Source: JAJDUF01 sp965214295 (GTDB lineage: Bacteria > Chloroflexota > UBA11872 > UBA12225 > JAJDUF01). Taken from it: a DNA stretch of 64,000 nt. A model generated the notes under the pieces. That model worked only from the letters and a program-made list of their open reading frames with translations. It made no database searches and was not told the DNA's origin. Of the stretch, positions 27,074 through 34,979 are shown piece after piece. The position numbers were made by a program, and so were the translations under genes. The stretch is taken from NCBI GenBank assembly GCA_965214295.1, contig OZ243944.1, positions 2,108,001 to 2,172,000 of the forward strand, read 5' to 3'. The first letter of the stretch is position 1. The number at the start of each line of letters is the position of its first letter.

Positions 27074-27876
27074 GGCTGCACCACCTCCCGCGATGCGGCG
27101 GATGGGAACTCGGCGACCGGCCGGGTGCCCTCGCACACTTGGCGCCCGCCGCCGTGCAGTCCCGAGACCCAGTTGCGCGCGTCGGTCAGCTGGTACGTCC
27201 GGTTGGCAGCGGTATCCGCCGCCGCGTCCTCGCCGGCCGGCCACAGCAGCCGCACCAGCTCATCGGAGGTTCTCGTCGGCTCGTCTATCGGCCGGGCCAG
27301 GAGCGCCGCCAGCGCGGTGCTGCCCACGCTGAAGCCCCGGCAGAGACGACCGGAGGGCAGACACGGCTTGCGCCCGATGAACAGCGGCCGTTTCGGTTCG
27401 TCCAGCGCCGCGGCGAGATCGTCCAGCGTCGGCGCGTCAGCGGCCGGCTCCAGGCGCAGGGCCACGGTCACGCACATATCGGCCCAGTAGTCGCGCCAGC
27501 GTTGATGGGTGAAAGGGCCGCTACCGGATGCACCTAGCGCCCCTGCACGTTCGTCTGGGGTCCCCCGGGTTGTCCACCCAATTACCCAATGGTTATTTCG
27601 CACAAACAGGTCTACCGTGTCACCCATTTGCACTGTCTGGTAATCCTGCAGGCGCACGCCGCCGGCCGGCTCGCGATCAATGCGGGCAGCGAACACCAGC
27701 CGGTCTTGGAGCCGCTGGTGCCGCTCCCGCTCGATGCGCCGCCAGCCGAGCGCATTGGCCAGCAATCCGGTGAGCATGGACGCCGCCGGGAAGTCGCGGA
27801 TGACACCGTAGTTGTCTATCGTCTCGCCACCGAACGCCATCAAGGGCGCTTCGAGGTTGAGCAGCAAGTGCCGCAT
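27070..27876 (-). CDS. cas5e: Cascade subunit Cas5e (CasD)
   Basis: 268 residues from MRHLLLNLEAPLMAFGGETIDNY. The N-terminal LxLxAPLxAFGG and RxFPxxSMLTGLLANALGWRR motifs are typical of Cas5e, which caps the crRNA 5' handle. GRKPCLPSGRL also fits the family. The start is 2 bp after the cas7e stop, and the 3' end overlaps cas6e by 4 bp. Upstream in-frame codons are cas7e shadow. Confidence 0.94.
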   Translation of the reverse strand: MRHLLLNLEAPLMAFGGETIDNYGVIRDFPAASMLTGLLANALGWRRIERERHQRLQDRLVFAARIDREPAGGVRLQDYQTVQMGDTVDLFVRNNHWVIGWTTRGTPDERAGALGASGSGPFTHQRWRDYWADMCVTVALRLEPAADAPTLDDLAAALDEPKRPLFIGRKPCLPSGRLCRGFSVGSTALAALLARPIDEPTRTSDELVRLLWPAGEDAAADTAANRTYQLTDARNWVSGLHGGGRQVCEGTRPVAEFPSAASREVVQP

Positions 27877-27878
27877 GG

Positions 27879-29057
27879 CTACCCGACCTCGCTGTCCCGG
27901 ACCGCCTGCGCTGCCCAGGCAGCCAGGTCGGGCAGACTGAGCCGCTCGGCTCGAAACTTGTCGCAACTGTCATCCATCAGCACACTCCGTTTTGCCATCA
28001 CCCGTCGGCTTTCCTGAGTGCCGTAGCACTCATCATCCTCCGATAGGTACTCGGCCAGCCCGGCGACGGCATCCTTGGTCCGTGCCGGCACCGGAGTTCG
28101 GAAAGCGTTGGCGAGGCTGCGTGGCTGGCGCGATCCGGCCTCGACCAACAGCAGATCGGCACGGGCGTAGGGCGCGGTGGAGCCGAGCTTGGCCCCCGGC
28201 GAGACAGTGGCAATCAAATGCACCAGATGCTCGACCACCTGGCCGGCGAGCGTCCTGTCGGCGCTGGCCCACTCCCCGGCCTTATAGCCCTCCAGGTTCG
28301 ACACCAGCCCCGGCATGTCCACAACAACGTAGCCGTAGAACAGCCCCGACGTCAGCTCCATATCACTCAGATGGGCTGCACCAGGCCCTTGCTCTTCTGT
28401 CGGAAGGTCCTCTACGGCGGCAAAGTAGTCGCTTTCTGACTCTTCGCGATGCACAGTGAAGGCATGGGCAACGTGGATAGCGGCGTCAATGTTCGCCTTG
28501 GGGTCGGACGTGACCATCCGGCCAAACAGGGCGCCGATTAGCCCGCCGGGTAGCTTGGTCTGCTTGCGGAAGGCGCGGAAGTTGTTGCCCTCGCCTCGGC
28601 GCGTGTGAAAAAGCTCTTCAGCGGCCTTGCCGGCCTGAGTGACGTTATTATGGTTCGCGGTGCAGATGGCTTCGGCTTTGGCGCGCAGGAACTCAACTTC
28701 CGGCAAGCCGAGCAGTAGCGGTTGAATACCGCTTTCGCTATAGACTTTCTCCTGGAAGACAGCTTCAACCTTCTGTAGCACTTTTTCACTCGCGGCGTTG
28801 GCCTCGCGCAGCGGTTTCATCACTTTCAGGGTGACTACGTTCCGTGAACGAACGGCATCAACAAAGCCGTCAATGTTCTTCAGAGAGAACTCGTCGTCCG
28901 CTATCCTCCAGTGCCGCTTCAGACATTGCGACGAGACACGAGTACGCACCACGTCACCAAACGGCATCCGCTTGGCGAGGCCGCTGTCATCGCGGTTCAG
29001 CAGCGCCGCCGGATACGAGTGCAGGGTATGGATCTGCAGGAATCTTGGGATGGTCAC
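27879..29057 (-). CDS. cas7e: Cascade backbone subunit Cas7e (Cse4/CasC)
   Basis: 392 residues. The start FLQIHTLHSYPAALLNRDDSGLAKRMPFGDVVRTRVSSQCLKRHWR is diagnostic of Cse4/CasC. LSDMELTSGLFYGYVVVDMP and GAKLGSTAPYARADLLLVE are further hallmarks. Six copies usually coat the crRNA spacer, and their thumbs flip out every sixth nucleotide, which matters for the pseudo-spacer match described at 31997-32013. The gene follows the VRR-NUC-cse2 fusion by 11 bp. Confidence 0.97.
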   Translation of the reverse strand: MTIPRFLQIHTLHSYPAALLNRDDSGLAKRMPFGDVVRTRVSSQCLKRHWRIADDEFSLKNIDGFVDAVRSRNVVTLKVMKPLREANAASEKVLQKVEAVFQEKVYSESGIQPLLLGLPEVEFLRAKAEAICTANHNNVTQAGKAAEELFHTRRGEGNNFRAFRKQTKLPGGLIGALFGRMVTSDPKANIDAAIHVAHAFTVHREESESDYFAAVEDLPTEEQGPGAAHLSDMELTSGLFYGYVVVDMPGLVSNLEGYKAGEWASADRTLAGQVVEHLVHLIATVSPGAKLGSTAPYARADLLLVEAGSRQPRSLANAFRTPVPARTKDAVAGLAEYLSEDDECYGTQESRRVMAKRSVLMDDSCDKFRAERLSLPDLAAWAAQAVRDSEVG

Positions 29058-29068
29058 TTCATGCCTCC

Positions 29069-30061
29069 TTACTGTGTGTTCGCCTGTTGGTTTTGGGTGC
29101 GCTGGGCGTAGTTATCAGCTTGATAGTAGTCGCGGGCGATTTTGACGCGGGCTTGGTCAGCCCGATCCTCGTTGTACCCTTCGTTGAGAATGAACCAAGC
29201 CATTTCCCGCCAGTTGAAGGCACATCCGCCAAGCATACGGAATAGCCGTGCCAATAGGCGGTGCAACGTAGGCCCTCTGGCCGCGAGCAGCTTTGCTAGA
29301 CGTTCCTCACTATAGAAGGGAACCCTTTTCCCGTTGCCTTCATACAACACTCGCCCAACGGGTATTTTCGGGTTGTGCGCCTTCTCCGCGCCATGGGACA
29401 CCAAGGCTATGCCGTGGATGATTAACCCCCATTTCCTGACGTCGGGAGACCGGGGCATTCCATCTCTGGACATCAGGCGCCAGAAAGGGGCTGTGTCGGG
29501 ATCGTCAGGATTCATGCGACGCAGTTTGGCATGGTCGCCGCGCTCGAACTCTTTGGCCTCAATCGTTTCGGCCAGCCCGCAGATGGTGGCATTAAAGTCT
29601 CGCGGTAGTTGGCTGTTACTCCGACGGCGTTTGGTCCGACTCGCTGCCGCGCCACCGGCGTTCTCGGTTGAGGGGCCGTCTCTCAGGACGCTCTCGATTT
29701 CATCCCAGTCCTCGAAATACCAAGTATACGCCGGGATGTGCTGCTCCAACGCCTCCAGCCATTCCCGCTGTTCGGCAGTTGGCTCGCGGTCGCGTCCTCG
29801 CTTCAACTCGGCTGCGACCAGTTCGATCTGGCCGTTCTCCGCACCCCTCCGGTACATGACCAAGTCGGGGAAGCCTCTTCCACGGACAATATGCACGCTC
29901 TCCCGATCACGGAGATGAAATGGTCGCCAACCGTGCTGCTGCGCCGCTTCGATTACCTCCTCGGTAAAGGATCGTTCGCTGGGCGGCCGCTCTGCCTGAA
30001 CAGTGGAATCTGCGTTGCCTTGGGACACTGCGTCTGTGGTGGTAGATCGCTCCTCGGTCAT
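29069..30061 (-). CDS. cse2: VRR-NUC nuclease domain fused to Cascade small subunit Cse2 (CasB)
   Basis: A single uninterrupted 330-residue frame, about twice normal Cse2 length. Residues ~31-128 match the VRR-NUC PD-(D/E)XK family in order: an N-terminal helix with Glu34/35 (FTEEVIEAAQQHGW), GFPDLVMYR with Asp66, AELK with Glu85-x-Lys87, then PTAEQREWLEAL with Gln98 and a YTWYFEDWDEIESVL end. Residues ~129-150 are a linker with a basic KRRR cluster. Residues ~152-330 are Cse2 (FWRLMSRDG; KWGLIIHGIALVSHG; RLLARLFRMLGG). The ATG overlaps the cse1 stop by 4 bp, so it is translated as part of the Cascade operon. Cse2 lines the R-loop and stabilises the non-target strand; an attached nuclease would be placed beside that strand. 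The fusion is seen directly; the activity is inferred. Confidence 0.9.
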   Translation of the reverse strand: MTEERSTTTDAVSQGNADSTVQAERPPSERSFTEEVIEAAQQHGWRPFHLRDRESVHIVRGRGFPDLVMYRRGAENGQIELVAAELKRGRDREPTAEQREWLEALEQHIPAYTWYFEDWDEIESVLRDGPSTENAGGAAASRTKRRRSNSQLPRDFNATICGLAETIEAKEFERGDHAKLRRMNPDDPDTAPFWRLMSRDGMPRSPDVRKWGLIIHGIALVSHGAEKAHNPKIPVGRVLYEGNGKRVPFYSEERLAKLLAARGPTLHRLLARLFRMLGGCAFNWREMAWFILNEGYNEDRADQARVKIARDYYQADNYAQRTQNQQANTQ

Positions 30062-31668
30062 TCCTTATCATCCTTCTCCGCGTCATTGAACAGAAACGGC
30101 AACCCATCTCTCCCACGTATGCCATATCTGCGCCCCTCGAACACGTTCTCGGCGCAAACACGGGCCTTGAAGCGTTGGATGGCCGGACAGGGCAGGGAAT
30201 CCTCGGCAGCCCGGAGAATCTGTCGAGCGTAGTCTACTACGCCATCCTTACCGTTCATTAGCCACTTTTTTCGGGCACCACTACGCTCAGATTCGCTGGC
30301 CTCAAACTCCGTTTGCAGGTGATGGAAGAAGTCGCGGTCAACGATGTCGTCGAGCTTGTCAATCCATATCCTGGTACGTTCGTTGGGTGATGGATTCGCA
30401 TTCCTATGTTCCCTGCGGTTACTATCGCCGCGAGCCGCGAATGTAGCGATAGCGTGCCGCAGAATACGCTGGACGATGCCAATCTGTTCGATACGCTGCT
30501 GGGCGATGTCGCCGAGCGCCTTAGGCGGCCCAGCACGCCCGAAGGCTGCTATCACCTTGGGGCGTAGTGGGATGATCCGCTCGTGATAGCCTTCAGTCAT
30601 TCCCTGCTTCCGCGTATTGCGCTTCAAGCTTCGGGCTACCAGAAATAACGGTCTTCCAGAACGTCGCTCCGCTAGAGTAGGCAACAGTAGTGTGGGCCAT
30701 TCCCAAGCGGCTAACGTGAGATAATCCGTTATGCGCTTGTAGGTAAAACCCACCGGCCCGACATTCAGAGCTTCACCCTCGTCCTTATTGACTGGAGTCC
30801 ATGGGTCGCTCATTCGCCCTCTGAGTGCTTTCGCCTTAATGCGTGCGCCATTCGACTTTGCCCTGATGCCGTACAGATTGCCGTCCTCGTCCACCTGGAG
30901 TCGAATGCGGCGGCAAATCTCAATGTAAAAGGGCCGCAGCAGTTGATCTGGCAGCAACGCTTCTTTCTTCTCACCATCCCATGTCATAGTCCATAGTAGA
31001 CTAGCCTCGCCTTCAGTCACCAGATTGGCAAGCAGGACCATCATGTCACGGAAAACGTGAACGCCGGTGCGTTCCGACGGGGTAAGGCTGAGAGCTGGCC
31101 GGCTGGAATACGCGCTCTTAATCCTGGAGACATAGTAATTGCCCCGGCCATCCTGAGCCGACATCGTTTGCAGTGTAATCAGCGCGAAGAGCCAGTCGTT
31201 TTCACTACCTTCTGTCGCAACGATCCGTTTCAGATCGTGATTCTTGGAAGTACCCAGTATATCCATTTCGTCTGGCGTAACCACGTTTTTTTTCGTGGGT
31301 GTTTCGTCATAGTCGACGCGCCGTTCTTTGGAGCTAGCCGGCGGCTGCATGAAGGCCGGCTTGGTAATGTCCTCGACGACCAGCTGCCACGGCTCGTCGT
31401 CGGGATAGTCGGGCGTGAGGCCGCGGATGAGGTCTCGCCATTCCTCGGCTGCGGCCGGCGGCGCGCTGCGGCCGGCGCGGTGCAGCGCCATGGCGCCGAG
31501 CTGGACGAGGAAGGCGTGCCAGGCGTGGCGCTGGTGCGGCCGCAGGGCCGGGAATGCGTCTACCTTGTCTGCCATCAGCGCCTCGTAGACCTCCGGCACG
31601 GTGGCCGGCATGCCGGAACTGGTCGCTGTGTCCATACGGATCAGCGGTTCGGTCAGGATGTTGAACAT
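30058..31668 (-). CDS. cas8e: Cascade large subunit Cse1 (Cas8e/CasA)
   Basis: A 536-residue Cse1: MFNILTEPLIRM at the start, then PALRPHQRHAWHAFLVQLGAMAL, PAFMQPP, TLQTMSAQDGRGNYYVSRI, and a C-terminal helical bundle. Cas8e recognises the PAM and recruits Cas3. First gene of the tightly overlapping block cse1, cse2, cas7e, cas5e, cas6e. A ~510-bp gap to cas3 contains the mini-CRISPR and its promoters. The N-terminal third keeps the family pattern; the middle is Arg/Lys-rich. Confidence 0.94.
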   Translation of the reverse strand: MFNILTEPLIRMDTATSSGMPATVPEVYEALMADKVDAFPALRPHQRHAWHAFLVQLGAMALHRAGRSAPPAAAEEWRDLIRGLTPDYPDDEPWQLVVEDITKPAFMQPPASSKERRVDYDETPTKKNVVTPDEMDILGTSKNHDLKRIVATEGSENDWLFALITLQTMSAQDGRGNYYVSRIKSAYSSRPALSLTPSERTGVHVFRDMMVLLANLVTEGEASLLWTMTWDGEKKEALLPDQLLRPFYIEICRRIRLQVDEDGNLYGIRAKSNGARIKAKALRGRMSDPWTPVNKDEGEALNVGPVGFTYKRITDYLTLAAWEWPTLLLPTLAERRSGRPLFLVARSLKRNTRKQGMTEGYHERIIPLRPKVIAAFGRAGPPKALGDIAQQRIEQIGIVQRILRHAIATFAARGDSNRREHRNANPSPNERTRIWIDKLDDIVDRDFFHHLQTEFEASESERSGARKKWLMNGKDGVVDYARQILRAAEDSLPCPAIQRFKARVCAENVFEGRRYGIRGRDGLPFLFNDAEKDDKE

Positions 31669-31713
31669 GAGCGTTGTCCTCGCTGTGGCTCCCTTGCCCC
31701 TAGAACAGATATT

Positions 31714-31935
31714 CTATTGGGGATACCGGGTGGGTGGCAACTCGCGTACTGGCCGGTTGTCAATGGTCGCTTGTCCTCCAGTGCTGTCTTGGCCTGGGGC
31801 TACTGCTACCTGACAAAGCACATCCTCAGTGATGACCGAGACGCATATGGGGGCCTCAGCGAGTTGTGCTTGCAGGACAGACCCCTTGCGGGTTCTCACC
31901 CCCACGAAAACTCTCGGTGTGTGATTGGTTGTCAT
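31714..31935 (-). CDS. small ORF in the cas3-cse1 gap, function unknown
   Basis: 73 codons from an ATG with GAGGAG ~14 bp upstream (TTNHTPRVFVGVRTRKGSVL; PICVSVITEDVLCQVAVAP). It would be the first gene downstream of the predicted minus-strand promoter (TATACT at 31980-31985) that the pseudo-spacer match overlaps, and it lies 45 bp before cse1. Two early Arg codons are AGA, rare in this GC-rich context. It could be a regulator, a leader peptide, a toxin component, or a chance frame. No family recognised. Confidence 0.35.
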   Translation of the reverse strand: MTTNHTPRVFVGVRTRKGSVLQAQLAEAPICVSVITEDVLCQVAVAPGQDSTGGQATIDNRPVRELPPTRYPQ

Positions 31936-31979
31936 AGCTGCTCTCGTCTCCTCTCGTGCGGTTCGGCGGCGCTTTTCTC

Positions 31980-32008
31980 AGTATACCGAAATGTCTAGCA
32001 TTGCCATG
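31980..32008 (-). promoter_or_regulatory. predicted promoter of the cse1 (Cascade) operon
   Basis: A minus-strand -10 hexamer TATACT (31980-31985) is preceded by GG. A -35 region lies within TGCATGGCAAT (no good TTGACA match; the sequence TTGC-ATG-GCAA is an inverted repeat that might bind a regulator). It points to the small ORF and cse1. The 17-nt pseudo-spacer match (31997-32013) covers the -35 zone. Confidence 0.45.
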
Positions 32009-32013
32009 CAAGG
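31997..32013 (-). promoter_or_regulatory. predicted Cascade binding site matched by the mini-CRISPR pseudo-spacer
   Basis: The minus strand reads CCTTG C ATGGC A ATGCT. The pseudo-spacer at 32104-32120 reads CCTTG T ATGGC G ATGCT. The two differences are at spacer positions 6 and 12, the bases that Cas7e flips out in type I-E Cascade. All 15 bases that would be read match. The 5' flank on the non-target strand is AAT, compatible with an AA-type PAM. Complementarity ends at position 17, so full R-loop formation and Cas3 cleavage would not be expected. Confidence 0.75.
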
Positions 32014-32014
32014 A

Positions 32015-32043
32015 TTGTCCGGATAGGCTCCATCGGATATAAT
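32015..32043 (+). promoter_or_regulatory. near-consensus sigma70-type promoter for the mini-CRISPR
   Basis: TTGTCC (32015-32020), a 17-bp spacer, then a perfect TATAAT (32038-32043). Start expected near 32050. It reads on the plus strand, opposite to the cas genes, into the degenerate mini-CRISPR. Its -35 abuts the predicted Cascade target, so the RNA may also limit its own synthesis. Confidence 0.7.
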
Positions 32044-32049
32044 ACGGGA

Positions 32050-32200
32050 CGCAGGGTGCTGATGTCAAGGTCTCCCCCGATTCCCGCGCACGGGGATAGG
32101 CCACCTTGTATGGCGATGCTCACACATCGCACATGATTTTCCCCGCACACGCGGGGTTGCGGGCGCTGGGGCTGTGCCGGCTAGAGGCGGCGCAGCCCCC
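32050..32200 (+). ncRNA. crRNA-like regulatory RNA from a degenerate two-repeat mini-CRISPR
   Basis: Pseudo-repeat 1 (32079-32102) retains CCCG/CGGG pairing and a 5' handle ATAGGCC, against ATAGACC in the array. A 32-nt pseudo-spacer follows (32103-32134). Pseudo-repeat 2 (32135-32163) keeps the CCCCGC/GCGGGG hairpin. Here the crRNA sense is the plus strand, downstream of its own promoter. Spacer length is that of a type I-E unit. The design matches what is known of CreA/CreR crRNA-like RNAs: degenerate repeats near cas genes that guide Cascade to partially matched promoters for repression without cleavage. Assignment to that class is inference. Confidence 0.75.
32168..32199 (+). terminator. 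hairpin ending the mini-CRISPR RNA and overlapping the cas3 stop
   Basis: GGGGCTG (32168-32174) pairs with CAGCCCC (32193-32199), extended inward by a T-G pair and GCCG/CGGC, giving a 12-bp stem with an 8-base loop containing the cas3 stop codon. There is no T-tract, so it may be a weak bidirectional terminator or a stabilising 3' stem. Confidence 0.5.
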
Positions 32201-34853
32201 GGCGGTCGTACCGGAAGCGGCGCTTGCCGATGGTAAGCTCGAAGCCGTTACCGGCGGGCGACGGTGCTACCGACTCGGGCGCATCTTCATCGGGTGGCAG
32301 CCAGCGCAGCGGCAACGCCAGCGTGTCGATCCGCTGTGAGCCGTCGAACGGGCTAGGCTGTGCCGGATCGAGGGGTACGTCTAGCCGGTCATCGCCGAGG
32401 CGGGTGCGTACTCGCTCCTCGACATTGGCAAAAGCGATTTCGTGCTCGAGGAAGTGCTTGTCGCGCTGGATGGTGTGGCCGCGCGCGGTTTGCCGGTCGG
32501 CGATATGCCCACCTTCCATACTGATCGTGTGCTCGTGCCACTCATCGCCCATTTCCTGTGTGATGGCCTCCAGCGCATCCTCATGCGTGGCCCGCTCCAC
32601 CAGCAGCCGGTTCATCGCCGGTATGCGCCACTCGGGATACTCGGCGATCAGCCGCCGCGTCGCTTCCAAGACCTGCAAGCTCCTGTACACGCCGCCGTGC
32701 GGCCCCAAGCCGTTTGCTTTCGGCGTGTACTCTAACAGCGGCGAGAGGTCGTTGTTCGGCGGCGTCAGGACGATACATTCGGGCGTCGTATAGCTCGCCG
32801 GCCGATCATGGCGCTTGTGCCGATGGAGGCGACCAATGCGCTGGAGCAGCACATCCATCGGGCATAGGTCGGTAATCAGCAAGTCGGCGTCAATGTCCAG
32901 CGACTGCTCCAACGTTTGCGTGCCGACGACGACGTGTCCACCGCCGGGCCGCTGCTTGCCAAGCTGCCGCTCCACCTCCTTATCCAGCCGCCGGCGATCC
33001 TCGGCGGCGAACCGGCCATGATGCAGTGTTGGCTTGCCGCTGACGGCGAACAGTAGCCCGGCGTCGGCAGGGCCAGCCAGCTCCTCTAGCGCCTGTTGGG
33101 TCTCGATGGCGTAATCAACCGTGTTGCGAATGACGAGCACCTTGGCGCCGGCGCGGGCCGCCGCCAGGGCGCGCTGGGCGACTGACGCGCATTCGTGCAT
33201 CTCCGGCTGGGCCGTGATTTGCACGCGCTTGCGCTGGTCGTTCTCGCCGGCCGCGATGACCGCTTCAGCCGTGTCTCCCGGTGTGGTGACGGCCGGGTAC
33301 GCGGTCTTGATTGCGTCATCTAGGGAGAGGGATGGGGTGTCGCTGGCGCGGCGCGGCCGAAAGAGCCAGCGCAAGCGCGCCGCCGATCCCAGCGTGGCGG
33401 ACATTAGTAGCGCGTAGCCGCCGGCGCCAAGGTGGGCATCGAGCAACGCTTCCAGAATGACGCGCATGTATGGATCGGAGGCGTGAGCCTCGTCTACCAC
33501 GAGCAGGTTGCGCGCCAGACACGCTGCCCGCAGGTGCGCGTGCTTGACCCGGAGCGCGCCCATCATTGCCTGGTCCACGGTGCCCACGGCGATCTGGGCG
33601 GCGAGGAAGCGCTTGGCGCTCTCGGCGGCCCAGCGTCGGCTGCGAGTGGCGTCGCTCGGGTGGTCATCCCACAGCACCACGTAGTCCGGCAGGTGCCGGC
33701 CGGTGAAGTCGCCGGCGCGCACGTAGCCCGGCACCGCCAGCACCGGCTCGGGTTTACGGTCGGCGGGGAACATGTTCGATACGAATGCTTGCACGCGATT
33801 GTGCAATTGGCTGGCGGCGGCACGGGTGGGCAGGGCAAAGTAGAGGCCATCCACCAGCTTTTGCTCGTACATCCTGGCGAACCGCCAGAGCGCGGCCTCC
33901 GTCTTGCCGGAGCCGGTTTCGGACTCGATGATGACCAGTGGCTGATCCAGCGGGATATCTTTGGCCGCGCGCTGAATGGCGTTGGGCGGGTGATCGATGT
34001 CGAACAGGGCCGGGAAGTCAGGCAAAGCGGGGAACGACTGCCGTTGATCCGAGATGTCTAGGCCGATGGCCCTGATCGCTCGTGACGCCCGTTCGCGGGC
34101 GACGTGAATGTAGCTATCGTCCGGTCGGTCACGGTATGGGAAGTAGTGTTCGTCCGAGCCGATCCAGTCGGCCAGCGTGCAGAGGCCAAGAAAGTGGTGC
34201 TGGAAGGATGGCTCGGACGACAGCGGCGGTGCCTCTGGGATGAAGGCTGCCGGAAACCAGTCTCGCACTAGCTTGCCGATGCGCTCGACACAGCGGCGCG
34301 GGTCGAGATTGCCAAAGGAGCGCCAGACGGCGGGGTTGCGCTGCCGGTCGTCATGCAGCCTCAAGGGCAGGCCGTGGTGCGACAAGGCAGCGACAAACAT
34401 CGCACAGACGGTCACGCCGCCGTCGCCATCCCAGCTCAGAACGTCATCCCAGCCCAGCGCTGGGAAAAACCACCCGGCAGTTGCCTCATCAGCACCGGTG
34501 AGCACTGGCGCCAGGTCGGACGTGTGGCCGGTTCGTTGCGGTTTCCGCTTACTCCGCAGGTCTTCCTGGCACCATATGCGCGCCTGGAAGCCGACGTTCA
34601 CTTTGCCGATGTCGTGCAGGGCGGCGAGTATGGCTAGCCGCGCGGCCGTCGTGTCATCGAGGTGGTCGCGGCCGGCGCTCCGGGCGAGCCGCTGGTGGAT
34701 CGTAGGCTGTTGCAGCAGCTTCTCGAAGCACGCTCCGACATCGGCAAGGTGATGCTCGAGCAGGTGAATGCGCTTCGGTCCCTGTTGCCGTGAAGGGTAC
34801 GTCTTGGCCCAGAACAGTCTGGTGTAGGCTGGTGCGCCCTCAGTGGTTGACAC
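32181..34853 (-). CDS. cas3: Cas3 nuclease-helicase, type I-E
   Basis: 890 residues. The N-terminal HD nuclease domain has His34/His35 and HDIGK at 80-84, with a later SHHGLPLR. The helicase part has Walker A (ESETGSGKTEAAL), DEAH (VVDEAHASD) and a C-terminal helicase segment (GTQTLEQSLDID; LLQRIGRLHRH). It degrades the displaced strand after Cascade recruits it. Both nuclease and helicase motifs look intact, so the VRR-NUC domain on Cse2 would be an addition, not a replacement. Its own promoter probably lies in the 126 bp before the PIN gene; it is separated from cse1 by the regulatory gap. Confidence 0.95.
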   Translation of the reverse strand: MSTTEGAPAYTRLFWAKTYPSRQQGPKRIHLLEHHLADVGACFEKLLQQPTIHQRLARSAGRDHLDDTTAARLAILAALHDIGKVNVGFQARIWCQEDLRSKRKPQRTGHTSDLAPVLTGADEATAGWFFPALGWDDVLSWDGDGGVTVCAMFVAALSHHGLPLRLHDDRQRNPAVWRSFGNLDPRRCVERIGKLVRDWFPAAFIPEAPPLSSEPSFQHHFLGLCTLADWIGSDEHYFPYRDRPDDSYIHVARERASRAIRAIGLDISDQRQSFPALPDFPALFDIDHPPNAIQRAAKDIPLDQPLVIIESETGSGKTEAALWRFARMYEQKLVDGLYFALPTRAAASQLHNRVQAFVSNMFPADRKPEPVLAVPGYVRAGDFTGRHLPDYVVLWDDHPSDATRSRRWAAESAKRFLAAQIAVGTVDQAMMGALRVKHAHLRAACLARNLLVVDEAHASDPYMRVILEALLDAHLGAGGYALLMSATLGSAARLRWLFRPRRASDTPSLSLDDAIKTAYPAVTTPGDTAEAVIAAGENDQRKRVQITAQPEMHECASVAQRALAAARAGAKVLVIRNTVDYAIETQQALEELAGPADAGLLFAVSGKPTLHHGRFAAEDRRRLDKEVERQLGKQRPGGGHVVVGTQTLEQSLDIDADLLITDLCPMDVLLQRIGRLHRHKRHDRPASYTTPECIVLTPPNNDLSPLLEYTPKANGLGPHGGVYRSLQVLEATRRLIAEYPEWRIPAMNRLLVERATHEDALEAITQEMGDEWHEHTISMEGGHIADRQTARGHTIQRDKHFLEHEIAFANVEERVRTRLGDDRLDVPLDPAQPSPFDGSQRIDTLALPLRWLPPDEDAPESVAPSPAGNGFELTIGKRRFRYDRRGLRRL

Positions 34854-34979
34854 TGCCGCGTCTCATCTCTGGAACTTTGCGCCGCCCATTGCTGAGGACG
34901 GCTGTGGGCTTGCAGACAGATGCCCTGCATGGAGTTTAACGCCTCGCTTGGATCATTGTCAGTTCTCACTGCGAGTTGG

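Noticed and set aside
32050..32200. Mini-CRISPR as an ordinary short array or chance GC-rich palindromes
   Set aside because: Both repeats are strongly diverged but keep hairpin, handle and 32-nt spacing, with a dedicated promoter and a periodic match to the adjacent promoter; chance or a functional defence array explains this less well.
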